Source of the DNA: Saccoglossus kowalevskii
Lineage: Eukaryota; Hemichordata; Enteropneusta; Harrimaniidae
Direction: 5' to 3'
DNA length: 42,371 nucleotides
Assembly: GCF_000003605.2 (NCBI RefSeq)
Contig: NW_003122916.1
Coordinates: 226,065 to 268,435 of the forward strand
Made by a program: the position numbers and the translations under genes. Of this stretch, positions 23,395 through 35,139 are shown in pieces. Each line of letters starts with the position of its first letter. Position 1 is the stretch's first letter. Under the pieces are notes generated by a model. The model was not told the origin of the DNA. It worked only from the letters and a program-made list of their open reading frames with translations, and searched no databases.

Positions 23395-23760
23395 AGGCCC
23401 GCCATTTTGAATAAGAGACAAGATGTGAAACGCGTTTTTCAGATTCATACAAATATGAGAAAAAATACATATCTTTCACAGCCAAACGATTTGTTGGGGT
23501 TATATTAAGCCAATCGCTAACAAAATTCGACCAAATTAATAGTTTTCGCGCGGAAAAACCCTTGCACACGAGTACCTGATTACATGAAAAAACATAGAAC
23601 ATTTTCCCGGGGTATTTGAAACCAAAATTTTATCCAACTGTAAGGCGGTTGCTGATTGGTTGCTGACTGAAATGACAATTTCTGGTTTCAAATACCCCTT
23701 TCGCGGGGTTAACGTAGACAGCTCGTATCCTTAACTTGCTATAATTCGGCTACTCGCATT
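23395..23760 (-). promoter_or_regulatory. Possible promoter region for the 23-kb - strand exon
   Basis: This block is CpG-richer than its surroundings. It has a YY1-like CCCGCCATTTTGAA at about 23399, two inverted CCAAT boxes (GATTGGTTG, near 23655), and a 16-base perfect inverted repeat (23609-23624 with 23683-23698) that encloses them. The arrangement suits a TATA-less promoter. Direction is inferred from the downstream exon at 22820-23063. Confidence 0.25.
23609..23698. repeat. Inverted repeat, 16-bp perfect arms
   Basis: GGGGTATTTGAAACCA (23609-23624) pairs with TGGTTTCAAATACCCC (23683-23698) across a 58-base spacer. Confidence 0.85.
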
Positions 23761-24454
23761 ACACTCCGTAAAGACTGAGGACAGACTAGCAGTAATATTG
23801 CGGGGTGCGAGCTATTTTTATCTGATGAAGTGCAGGAAAGTTTTGCAAACCATCGTGCGATGCTGGGAAGAAACTACCATTATTGTAAAGGAAGACTTTA
23901 ATAGGCCTATTGTTAATCAATGGATTGTCACCTGGGGATTTTCATTCTTGATCATTAAGAATACAGTACATGTACACAGAACCAAAGGGCCTTACACAAA
24001 CGCAGACTATGATATAAGCCTATTAGTGGAAAGTGGAGAGGGGAGTTGATATTTTGCCCTCTCATGATCGAAACCCCCTCAATTTTCCCATTGTTATGTG
24101 TATCATCGTCGTTATAAGGCACCAAGTGAACGGATTTTTGACATCAATTATTCAAATTTGAGAAACCCAGGTAAAAGTATAGTGACTAAACATGGAAGAT
24201 TTACTCCAAGACTACAACAAAATACTTATAAATGTCACAATATATTGACTGGCGCTACTGTAGAACATTAAGCTTCTTAAGTGAGTAACGTTTTACAGAA
24301 CGATACGAAATGGGGGAATAGTGTACATGTTACAGTTAACATGTTACCATTCACTGCTATAGATTTTGTGTAGTTTTTCAGATACACATTTGTGTAGCAT
24401 CAGGAAGGAATTCAGATTTTGTTTAATTAGCTATAAAGAAACAAAAATGTTTCT

Positions 24455-24620
24455 CTGAAGGCCAAACATTTAGACAATTATTAGAAAAAACAATGTTTTT
24501 TTGCTTTCTCCTCAAAATATTTCATTACCTGAAAGCAAAATATGTAGAAAATTATTAGAAAAAATGCTTTTCTGCTTTCTCCTTAATATACTTCACTACC
24601 CGAAGGCAAAATATTGGGAA
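24455..24620 (+). repeat. Tandem repeat, unit about 72 bp, 2.3 copies
   Basis: Units start at 24455, 24529 and 24600 with CTGAAGGC / CTGAAAGC / CCGAAGGC. They share AATTATTAGAAAAAA and TGCTTTCTCCT. Confidence 0.85.
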
Positions 24621-25922
24621 AGTAACTCTCCGGTAATTCTAGAATTCTAGCGTAGGCGTCACTATTCAGTGTTTGGTCGGTATGACGTGCTTACGTGACT
24701 TGGTTCCCTAGCGAAGATCGTATGTGAGCTGACACACACATTGGCGACTGATTAGAAATCATTACCCACTGCCCCATAGGTTAATCAATACCTTATTATA
24801 TCAAAATACGTAATAAAACGGATAAACTATTATTTTTAGTGACTGGATGTACATCGCGATGTCATACTGAGCTACTGCTTTTTTATTTATTTTAATTAAT
24901 ACGCTCCTGGAGTCCCTGGCACCACTAACAGTTTCAATTGATATCAAATGAACACCACATCAAGACGCGCAAGTATTTCAATAACACTAATTTCCGGCAA
25001 AAAATCTTCTTAATGCGTTTTAGTAAGCGCTACGGTTTAGTTAATGCAGCCGTCAATCCTAGTAGTCTGCGAACGCAATGAGAGCGCCATAAACTGTAAA
25101 TAGCTGTAACAAGAATTGCAAGATTTTGCATAAACGCACGACATTATAGGAACGTAAGTGGGAAATAAGTGAATCGAGTGTCAAATCTGGTCGAGCGATG
25201 GTTTATTGTTATTATACCCTTATAATCCATACTTACCCGAAAAAAATCCTAAATCAGAGAAACAAAATCTAACGAAATTGAGAAAAATGAGAATTAGCCC
25301 TTATATGTATATTTAATTTTACCATGTTCCACAACAAGATATAACTAAACAAAAATGCATAATATGTAAACATAATAACCATTAGAATTAGGAAAAACAC
25401 AAAATAATAGAAATAGCTGGAAAATTTGTGTTCACATAACAAGGTGTTTAGATTTAATGGGACTATGTATGTACACGTAAAATGGGATATACAATTTGCT
25501 TTTGTAAACCAAGATGAGTTAACACAGATCATGTTTGTAAGTCTAATTCATGAAAATGTTAGTAGTTTATCTTTGCTATTCGTCTAGTTTTGAACATGCA
25601 GCGACAATGAATGACAATTAGATTCAGAGTAATTAAAGTGTTTAGTAGTATGTTAACACCAATGTAGTAGCTAGATTCCAACTGGCATTACTAGTATAAA
25701 AATCATAGTTAAGCCTGTCTTACAGTATACAGTATGTACATTGAATCACAAACTATGGCGAACAATGTAGCTTGAATTTTTAGTATTAACACCATCACCA
25801 GTATACAAGATAACGAAGAAAAGTCCAAACATACATTGGGAAAAGTCGATTTGGTCGAGAACTCAATTGCGTGCTGACAAATTCCACAAATTTGAATGCA
25901 AATCAGGTGTGGCATATGAGTT

Positions 25923-26005
25923 TCTATTCTATTCTATTCTATTCTATTCTATTCTATTCTATTCTATTCTATTCTATTCTATTCTATTCTATTCTATTCT
26001 ATTCT
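25923..26005. repeat. (ATTCT)n pentanucleotide microsatellite
   Basis: About 16 uninterrupted ATTCT units. Confidence 0.97.
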
Positions 26006-26459
26006 TGGCTGATCGTGTTATTGATTAAAATGTGTCGATAATATAATTTATTCAGTTTGTATATTTATTCAAAGATAAACTGTATTACTGCCAAAAAAAT
26101 CAGATAAATCTTCAGCTTTCACGTCATTTCTTGCACTTCGTGCTCTCACCAGGGATTCTCTGTCAGTTGACAAGCCCCTGTGATTTCAGTTATTTCGCCA
26201 GCAGAAACTAATCAGAATAGTGAGCTGTGTACACGCGCCGTAAGCTGCTTAGCGCGTACTATCATCTGCATACAGAAACGGCGTTTCTTGAAAATACGTT
26301 GCAACTAGTTTATCGGCTGCGATTGAACAAATAATTTCCTTTTGATACGACCAATGTATTTACGTTTTTTCCTAAATTGTGTACCAGTCTAGTAGCGGTC
26401 TTCATGCATATCAACAGTAAGTCGGCAAAGATTAATGACAGATCAGTGAGAAAACTAAT

Positions 26460-26640
26460 CATGCAACGGCGGCCCCTCGATAAATGTTTGCCCCCCCCCC
26501 AAATGCAAGAAATAGCGTTTTAGAGGGTCTAGATTTCAAATCTATTAAGGGGTACCTTCCCGGACCCCCAAGTAAAATTGGTTGGTGAGTAGATCTCTCT
26601 CCCCATGCAAAATTTGTGCCGCCGCCTCTATCGTAGTAAG
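26460..26640. repeat. GC-richer, C-run-containing repeat-like block
   Basis: It contains a run of ten C (about 26491-26500). GCGGCCCCTCGAT-like sequence at one side and GCCGCCGCCTCTATCG at the other look like diverged copies. Such purine/pyrimidine-biased blocks are common transposon debris. Not assigned. Confidence 0.25.
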
Positions 26641-26736
26641 GTTGGCAGAATTAGCGAACTCCTCAATTGCGTATTGCCTGTTCGTATTTAAGTAAAGTTA
26701 ACGATTTTAGTATATGTTGACAAAATTAATGATTAT

Positions 26737-27201
26737 GTTATTACGAGGTTATAAAAGTGTATTCACCACCAACAAGAAAATATCGCGTTATATTATTCGT
26801 TTTTATGATATACGAATAAAAAAAACCTGTTAGCGTCGAATAATCTTTATTTATTATACATCTGTCACCGTAACGCCATAAGTTACTGTGCGCCGTAAAT
26901 TGTGCGGCATTTTGCGGGGGTATTTTCAACCTATCATATTAGGAAATGCAAATTTCTCTAATAAAACAAACAAACATGGCTGCCACCAGGGACTGGACTC
27001 AACACAAAGTTCGCTGATTCTGTTCTAAACTTTTTGTTTTGGATTTCGGCATTTCCATGATGTATCATTGGCAGAAAAAGATGTATAATAATATGGTTAT
27101 TAAGAGGATAACACAAAGTATGCCGTCACATCGATCTGCGCTGCGCGTAGGTCGATACTTCCGCTGTCTTCGTGCATATTTTTCGGTATCCTCGTAATAA
27201 C
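26737..27201 (-). mobile_element. Dispersed repeat R1, copy c: MITE-like element with terminal inverted repeats
   Basis: The element is bounded by GTTATTACGAGG (26737-26748) and its exact reverse complement CCTCGTAATAAC (27190-27201), 465 bases in all. Read on the - strand it has the same block order as copies at 5640 and 35403: ATATGCACGAAGACAGCGG, then a GATGTGACGGCATACTTT segment, then a GCAAAATGCCGC...GTTACGGTGACAG segment. It encodes no protein. Short length, inverted termini and several copies fit a non-autonomous DNA transposon. No clear target-site duplication was seen. Confidence 0.65.
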
Positions 27202-27546
27202 CTCACAATATTACATTCGTAACATTACTATAATCTAACACCGAAAACAATAGGATTTGCCGTTCTGTATCAGTATAAGAATTCTTTAGAACATTCGATT
27301 TCCCCCTTAAATGGGGTAAACCACATCACCCACTTTGACACATTCAACATAATTGACGTCACATTCAAAGAGTTGCCTATATTTACATTGGACGCATGCA
27401 CACTATGGCGAGCGACGGTAAAATATCCTATCACTAAACGCAAACGTTCCCGCAGCGCAAAACGTTTTTGGTTGCCATTTTGGACAATTATCTCTCGTTA
27501 AATCATAACTACAAGCATAGAAAAAGAGAATGATAAGGTGATCACA

Positions 27547-27606
27547 AGAATACCGCAAATTACGCACAAAGGCAGTACGACGGAATTCTCGTGATAACCT
27601 CATATT
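27547..27606 (+). repeat. Possible R1 terminal fragment
   Basis: AATACCGCAAATTACGCAC followed by CTCGTGATAACCTCAT resembles the inner block and the terminus of R1. Confidence 0.35.
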
Positions 27607-29245
27607 ATCACATGAATCATTTTGCTGGAGTTCTAGCTAATGTTAATATCATATCAGCTCAGTGTATTCTGATTGGTCCATGCAAGCTGACTGAATTTAT
27701 GATATTATTTCTGAATAACGCAAATGAGCCCAACCCCTAATATATTAGCGGTTTTACGCAATATTCCTTGAATTGAAATTAAGAAATATATTATTCTGAA
27801 TAATTCTGGAAGTTTTTGATGTCAGCTTAAATGCCTTTGTGATATAAAGTCGCAAATATGTGAGGCTATTTTTCAATCTCTCCCAACCGTAATTTCTCCG
27901 CGCACTTTTTTTTCACCCATACTTAGTGGCAATTTGTCACGGAATGTGAAACGGCCGCGGTTTGAATTGACTCACTAATGTATCTCGAAATCACAAATAT
28001 AATCTCCAAAAATAACTTATAAATATGTTTTAATCGCAATATTGAAAAGTTAACTAACGGTAATCGGTGTTAATTACAAACACTGCGTTAGCTTTTAGTT
28101 TTTAGAACTGCAAAATGTATAGTTTTGATAGAGAGAGACAAAAATACTACACCGGGTCAATTAACCCGATAGGTAGGATCACTCATGATGAAATGTACTA
28201 TTTAGGCTGGTGATGTTTTTTTTTTTTTACAAAACAAATTCAGCACTTACTTCATATCAGTAAGTTATTACAACATATGTGCGTTATAACAGGCCATGAA
28301 GGCAATTTAAGGGATTTTAGAAGATTCCCTCTTAGTTGTTGCACAGAAACTTATAGGAAAGAGTGTCTTCGAGCTCGTTAATGCATATTCGAATAAAATG
28401 CCTAGCAATAGTTGATTGATATTAACTTTTGCCACTTTTAATTTGGCTTAGTTTTCAGTAGCGGAAATCAAAGTAATATAAATATGTAACGATACGTTCT
28501 GAATGTGTTCATGGTAACATGGAATGGGCCCCAGAACTAACGTTTTCTGTACATCGAACGCCAGCTGAAATTCTAACCTGTCACAATCATGTTTGTTTTT
28601 AATATGAATTAAGGATGTAGTATAGGTTTTCAGAGAGTAAAAATCACACTAATTATTTTTATATAATTTTGTTTATAAACTATATATTTCATGGAAGCTC
28701 ATAATTCACACTAATGAAAAAATGTTATAAATATTTTTTTTATTGAACTTTCAAATAAGTTCTGTAAATAAAGGGATACTTCAAAATGTTGAATAAAACA
28801 CGAGAAACATAAAAAGGGCGAAAATCAAGTTGTTGCAGCTTGTTGGCTTTAGATAGGTCTTCAATCCTGTATGTTGTGGCCCCTAATTCTCATCGTTTAC
28901 ACTTATTTTGTTTATAAAATGTAAATTTTATTTTATCGAATTAAAAATCCCATAAATAAAGTCAGATGTTGTTTAACATCATTATATCAATGTGTGTTTT
29001 TCTGTTGCGTCAATGAAGCGGTAGTAAATCGACACAATTAGTTGCGTCACAAAAAGCGTCAGTGACACATCATATTGACTCAGAGGGCACACTGTACGCA
29101 ATCTTTTTTGAAGTGATTAGAATGCACCTATCACACCACTCTAGTGTGTGGCATTCATATACGTTGCTAATTTCTGAATAAATGACGGTTTGTCTATATT
29201 TTTGAGTTTGTAAAATTGCTCATGTCAGTATGAATTATCTTTCAG

Positions 29246-29647
29246 GTTACTGTGTGTGTCAGTATCTACACTTTAACTGCGATAGGAATCGATCGATACT
29301 ATGCCGTGGTCCATCCATTAAAACTACGGGTGACGAAGAACAGGAACATCTACGTTATAATGAGTATATGGTTGATTTCTGCTGTATCTGGGATCGTGCA
29401 ACTAATAATGGCACGCACTAGACAGCATTATTGGGATGGTGAAATAATATATTCTTGCAGTGAGAGGTGGCCAGACGAGGCATCTTCAGCAGTCTATGAA
29501 GTATTTGTTATGAGTGTGACATACGTCATTCCATTACTCATTCTATCCTATACGTATTTTAAAGTGGGTTCAAAGCTGTGGGGCAGACAGCTACCTGGAA
29601 ACGCTGACAGAGTAAGAGACCAGTCACACTACAAAACAAAACGCAAG
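29246..29647 (+). CDS. Class A neuropeptide-type GPCR, exon 2 (TM3 to TM5 and loop 3)
   Basis: The exon encodes residues 116-249, entered in phase 0 after TTTCAG and left in phase 0 at AAACGCAAG followed by GTGAAT. It completes TM3 (VTVCVSIYTLTAIGIDRYY). The G-protein coupling motif Asp131-Arg132-Tyr133 is followed by the VVHPL second loop. TM4 (about 151-170) contains Trp157. Extracellular loop 2 carries Cys186, which should pair with Cys107 in exon 1. TM5 (about 200-220) has Pro211. Intracellular loop 3 contains LWGRQLPGNADRVRDQ and ends in basic KTKRK. The loop-3 pattern (LW...PG...RD...KRKVIKML) is what I know from tachykinin- and RYamide/luqin-type peptide receptors, which usually signal through Gq. 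The ligand itself cannot be read from the sequence. Confidence 0.95.
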
Positions 29648-30186
29648 GTGAATATTAATAAGTGATCTGTGTATTCCCGCATTAGGTGTGAGCGGTGAAT
29701 TGCATATATTTGTATGTATGTAGGATATATTGCACTCAATCATGGTGAATATCATTCACATACATAATCCATTATAAAATCATTCACCTGAACTCAAAAA
29801 TAGACCAGAAATTCAAATATAATTTTGATATGTTGAGTCATTACGCCTGTCAAAATATGGTTATTTTTAACTATCTTAGTAGTATCTACATACAATTCTC
29901 TATCGGTTAAGAAAAGTGATTGCATCGTTTATTGAATCGACTGATTATTGAACGAGTAATGAATTCGGAGTTAATATTTGACTTGTTAACTTTATTAATT
30001 CAATTGTATCTTAAATTTATTTGCACCGCTTGCTTTGCACTCGTGACTCGTGAGACTGTAAAAATAAAACAACTATACGTGATAACATACCATTTTGCTG
30101 TCGGTTGATAATTTTTTCTCGGTAGTGACATACAAGGGAAAGTCATGCTTATGTATTTGCTAAATTGATCGTATCTCATTCTGTAG
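29648..30186 (+). other. GPCR intron 2 (539 bases)
   Basis: GTGAAT donor and TTCTGTAG acceptor, phase 0. No other feature was seen inside. Confidence 0.85.
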
Positions 30187-30764
30187 GTTATCAAGATGCT
30201 TGTAGTGGTACTACTNNNNNNNNNNNNNNNNNNNNNNNNNNNNNNNNNNNNNNNNNNNNNNNNNNNNNNNNNNNNNNNNNNNNNNNNNNNNNNNNNNNNN
30301 NNNNNNNNNNNNNNNNNNNNNNNNNNNNNNNNNNNNNNNNNNNNNNNNNNNNNNNNNNNNNNNNNNNNNNNNNNNNNNNNNNNNNNNNNNNNNNNNNNNN
30401 NNNNNNNNNNNNNNNNNNNNNNNNNNNNNNNNNNNNNNNNNNNNNNNNNNNNNNNNNNNNNNNNNNNNNNNNNNNNNNNNNNNNNNNNNNNNNNNNNNNN
30501 NNNNNNNNNNNNNNNNNNNNNNNNNNNNNNNNNNNNNNNNNNNNNNNNNNNNNNNNNNNNNNNNNNNNNNNNNNNNNNNNNNNNNNNNNNNNNNNNNNNN
30601 NNNNNNNNNNNNNNNNNNNNNNNNNNNNNNNNNNNNNNNNNNNNNNNNNNNNNNNNNNNNNNNNNNNNNNNNNNNNNNNNNNNNNNNNNNNNNNNNNNNN
30701 NNNNNNNNNNNNNNNNNNNNNNNNNNNNCCGCTAGTGTACAGCTTTATGAGTGACAGTTTTAAG
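30187..30764 (+). CDS. Class A GPCR, exon 3 (start of TM6 and end of TM7), interrupted by assembly gap
   Basis: After the acceptor at 30186 the sequence reads VIKMLVVVL, the start of TM6, continuing the RK of exon 2 without a frame change. Unknown bases begin at 30216. After the gap, 30729-30764 reads PLVYSFMSDSFK, which is the NPxxY end of TM7 (the Asn is in the gap) and the start of helix 8. The donor GTATGT follows at 30765, again phase 0. The CWxP motif of TM6, extracellular loop 3 and most of TM7 are not in the assembly. The two pieces may be one exon or two. The C-terminal tail exon was not identified downstream. Confidence 0.88.
30216..30728. other. Assembly gap, 513 unknown bases
   Basis: A run of N. 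It removes TM6-TM7 of the receptor. Confidence 1.
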
Positions 30765-30773
30765 GTATGTTAT

Positions 30774-30812
30774 AATAAATAAATATTAAATAAATAAATA
30801 AATAAATAAATA

Positions 30813-30903
<91 letters not shown>

Positions 30904-30906
30904 ATA
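30774..30906. repeat. (TAAA)n microsatellite
   Basis: About 30 units with two small interruptions near the left end, starting just after the exon 3 donor. Confidence 0.95.
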
Positions 30907-33900
30907 GGAGAGCGGGATTATATTAAAAATGTTTTCGCTTTTCAAATTATTACGTCATAACATTCGATATTTTTGTTCAAACCCAGTGGTCACGTGTTAT
31001 TCTAATTTTATCAGCACCCAATCTGGACGTGCACCTACTTTATGAATGTGCGACATGTAACACCATGCGCCAAAGATTCTCACAGGCGGTTCATTCGGCG
31101 CCCCTTGGGTTTTTAAATTGAGTAATTGGTTTTATTTCCGCCGACAATCAATGTACCTATCATCTCGTTTGGTGATTCACAACGAGTATTTATTATAATA
31201 CATTAGTGGGCCATGGCAAATATATAATATTTAGTTGTGACCTTTTTTTGTAGTTTTAATAAATGATGTGCAAGTAAATTTAAATTAATTCGAATCAATT
31301 TTGGATAATGTGTCATTGGAATTCAATCAATAAGCTATTTTATTATAAAAATGATAGATATTGGATGCATGCAATCACACAAACTCACCATAATGAAACA
31401 GACAAATAACAAATGGTGCCATCATCGTTATTACGCCTGGATAGAAAGGTCATTATTTGGTAACGTGATTTGAAAATCGAATTACAGACAGGTTGAGTCG
31501 CACTGGATAATATTATCTTTTAGTCAAGAAAGTTTTACCTACTCCTCCTATTTGTTTCAAATATGCGTTATGTGGAAGCGGAGAAAATCGAATGACAATA
31601 CTTCCAATGGGGACATTGGCAGGGGTTTTCATTGAGGAACATATATAATTTTCTTTCCATTCATTCATTGATTCAGTCCGCTTTAGGAAATGGATCAAGT
31701 ATGTTATATCACAGCGATAAACAACACTGCAATTATTTGAGATTGCGAATCGACACGGAAATATATCATATGTAAATTGAGTGAATTGGGGGTTGTAACG
31801 CCCAATACTCTATGGGAAACAATAACAATTGTCAAAAGCCAATTGCCGTTGCTTTGGGGATCAATATAATATCAAACGAAGTGCCGAAAATAATGTACAA
31901 TATATTGATTACAACAATATTTCAGCGATATGATGCGACTGATGCCCACCGGCTCATGTGAATAAATAAATAAACTATTTAAAATTAATATTTGGACAGA
32001 TTGTGCAAAATTATTCACAATTCTATTCCAACTCACTTCGTAATTCCACAAGGATATACAACTTATACGTAATAATATGTCTAGAATAAATCGACTTCTC
32101 ATTCAATGCACTGTATGCCTTGTTTAACACGTGATACATACACTTTCAATGACCCGAACAACTAGCTTGTCTAATTTCCATCTTTTACATACATAACTAT
32201 AATGTGTCTGGAATCTGGAAAATTGAAGTTTGAAGAGACGGGTCAGAAAGACATACAATTTGACGTCACTGTATTGCTTGGATACTCCCGTGAGGTAAAC
32301 ACGTCGTCTATTGTACATGCGTGTATGTATTGCCCATAGGGATTTGCAGAAAAGACTCTCCACATACATATAGAAGCATATGAGAAGTCATATCAAACTA
32401 CTGATAGTAGTAAACAACCGTTTTCCAGTGTTTTCGTTATTCCACTATGCGAGGGTATACCTACAACAGTGATGTAATTTATTCACGTAACTGTTCTCTG
32501 CAATGCAACCGGACTTACGTAAGGTCTAGCAATATATATCCTTGGAAAACTACATCAGTTTTTACTCGTGTTTATTAAACATATTATCGACTGGTGATAG
32601 ATTCAATGGTGTGCTATACAAAATAGTGCGCTTTTACAGGCTTCTATTTGTGTCACGAAAGTCTATGAGAGATCTCATAGCTCTTCTGAATCGATAAAAC
32701 AAAATTAAAATGACGGAAATTTGGATGTTTTCAAACTACCGCACTCTTTTTGAAACGTAGTGTTATAAATTTGTATGTACTTTCACCCCTTTAATTTCAT
32801 TAATTGCACAGGTGTAACCAAAAACGCATATCAATGAGAGGAGTAATTTTGCTTCAGGCCAATTTACAACGCTCTCCATATTAGTTACAAAAACACTTTA
32901 CCTAAAGGCAGTCACGATCAACAACAAAAACTGCATGACTAATTTTATTTAAAAAAAGAGCGTTTGCAATGTCGCGGTCCCCGTAAGCTACGAAGTATCC
33001 CGCAAACGTCAACCAAACCGCCGTACGCATCCATCTAGTTTCCATCTAGATCCATAGAACAAAAAACAAAATCTGATGCGTAATTATCTGTATTTGTCTT
33101 ACGGCACATATAATTCGTAAATCAGTCTGTGTATGAAGCAATAACATTTGATTTGACGCTTCGCGGGACGGCGAAACACACGTGACCAATCGCGGCCATC
33201 GCATACGGATTGAGATTAAATAAGATGAAATATAGCATAAATTAAATTTCACATTTTTAAACACCAACAAAATAAATAAAAATACTCGCTCGTTTACTCC
33301 TTTTGTAGATGTCTAACCTCATTTGAATATTGCGAATAATAAGATTTTATCTGTTAAACGAACATGACGTCCATCGCCTATTAGTGAACTAATGGCCATG
33401 TATTTGTTGTTAAAATAGTCATTCTTACGTATATCATATTCCTTTACCTCTTTGAGTCTATAGTCCTTTCCCCAAAGCGCTACACATTATTTCAGATTCC
33501 TTTCAAATTATCTGTGTCGACCTGACCATCAAGGCCATCTTCCTTTTTCTAACTAATTCATTTTTGCTGAGCCCGGAGCTTTGCACGTCTATTTCGTACG
33601 CATTCTTGGCTACGCGAAAGTGTACGCTTTTTTTCGCAAAATACGGCACCACGCGTTGTCATTTTGGGGAATAACCTGTGACGGTGCGACAATTGTATTG
33701 TATAGGGAGTAAATTGTAAAACAACATATACCTCTCCTGTATTCTACCTTCACTAACACATGTTTAAGACGGCTTCTTCACAGTGACATGTGGTTAATTT
33801 GTAAAAAAAAAATGGACGTCTGAACTCGCCATTTGATTCCCTGAGTCACGGTGAATGACGCTGACCTTATAAAAAAAATAAGCGTATCACGAAGTAAATT

Positions 33901-34170
33901 CCGGGCGATAAGATAGTAAAATAACGTTTATTTTTTTTAGTTTTGAGCTACATTTCCTTTCAGGATGAAATGTATGCAAGACACAAAGGGGTAAACGGTT
34001 TGTCACATGAAATGTAATTTCGATTACTCCCGATCATTATGTAATAGCCGCGGATGGTTACGGATTGCGAAATATCACAAAGACTATTAAATTTCACACA
34101 ATTATCTGGAAACACATAAGTGCTTTTTAGTGAGCATTATTTTTCAATTCGTTCATTCAATATGAGTGCA

Positions 34171-34171
<1 letters not shown>

Positions 34172-34239
<68 letters not shown>
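34172..34239. repeat. (TA)n microsatellite
   Basis: About 34 TA units. Confidence 0.97.
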
Positions 34240-34245
<6 letters not shown>

Positions 34246-34396
34246 TGTTTCGTTTATATTATATTCATACACAAGAGGCGTCAAATACTTTGTTCTATGA
34301 CAAACATCATGGTTTTAAACACTGCTATTTGAGAATAGAATACATTATACAAAAGACCAGACGTTATGTATGAGCAAAATAAAACTTTACCAACCC

Positions 34397-34440
34397 CCCC
34401 AAAAAAACAAAAAAAAACAAAACAAAACAAAACAAAACAA
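34397..34440. repeat. (AAAAC)n tract
   Basis: A C run, then A runs and about five AAAAC units. Confidence 0.85.
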
Positions 34441-35139
34441 ATAAACGTGCAGAGAATGCTAATTTCTATAACGTGTAGTTATAGACATCCGGGAGTTCAA
34501 CGACATTGGTTATATTGGCAATACAAAACGTGTATTTTCTGTACTTCTAAACTAAGTCAGGCGTATATAAATGAACCAAGGGCACGAAGTATTTAAACAA
34601 ATAGACTAAAATGTTATGATTTGTTGAAAATAAACCTTGTAATCGCATTGCATAACTTACATTCTAAATAAATATTACATATTACATCACTAAATATTTT
34701 CGACATGTAGTTCACTCTTGTTCATGTATATGTATATGCAAACAATTAACATTCGTAACAAGTTGTTGTTCAAACTTCTGTATAAAAACATATCAGAATT
34801 GACTGCGTTACTATTACACATGTAGGCGAGTTCGATTCTTCAAAGTTCATTTCAATCGATAAAATAGCATCGCTTAACAGAAACACTTAAATGTCATTAA
34901 CCGCCCATTGATATTCACAATATTGTCGATATAATTGCAAGTACACATCGATTGTTTCTGCATAAAAAGTACTCACAGATTTGAGTAGCCGCAAATCGTT
35001 CAAATATATCTCCGTGGACAACACTCTGCTATAGTTAATGGTAGTACTCTATATTCACAGCGCAATTCAACATAATTTGAAAAACTGCTATAAATAGCAT
35101 TGGAATGACTGTGATGCCAAATTTCCCTGGTGTGTGTTA

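Larger units (their letters stand above)
5566..29245 (+). other. GPCR intron 1 (23,680 bases)
   Basis: The boundaries are GTATGT at the donor and TATCTTTCAG at the acceptor, and joining the flanking exons keeps phase 0 and rebuilds a continuous TM3. The interior is mostly AT-rich DNA with transposon remnants, microsatellites and several weak - strand exon candidates listed separately. In 5936-8740, 8800-10000, 19150-20090, 20200-22180, 24630-25920 and 27210-29220 I see nothing further that I can name. Confidence 0.85.
30907..35130. other. Stretch without recognisable gene
   Basis: Probably intron 3 of the receptor if its tail exon lies further right. Only short AT-rich open frames are present. 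A TA microsatellite and an AAAAC tract lie at 34.2-34.4 kb. Confidence 0.5.

Noticed and set aside
25269-25532. 87-codon hydrophobic frame
   Set aside because: Composition matches translated AT-rich DNA; no start context or domain.
30165-30782. Long open frame across the N run
   Set aside because: Unknown bases only; just the two short ends carry receptor sequence.
30760-30945. Leu-Phe-Ile-Tyr repeat protein on the - strand
   Set aside because: Translation of the TAAA microsatellite.
34120-34332. Open frame rich in Tyr-Ile
   Set aside because: Translation of a TA microsatellite.
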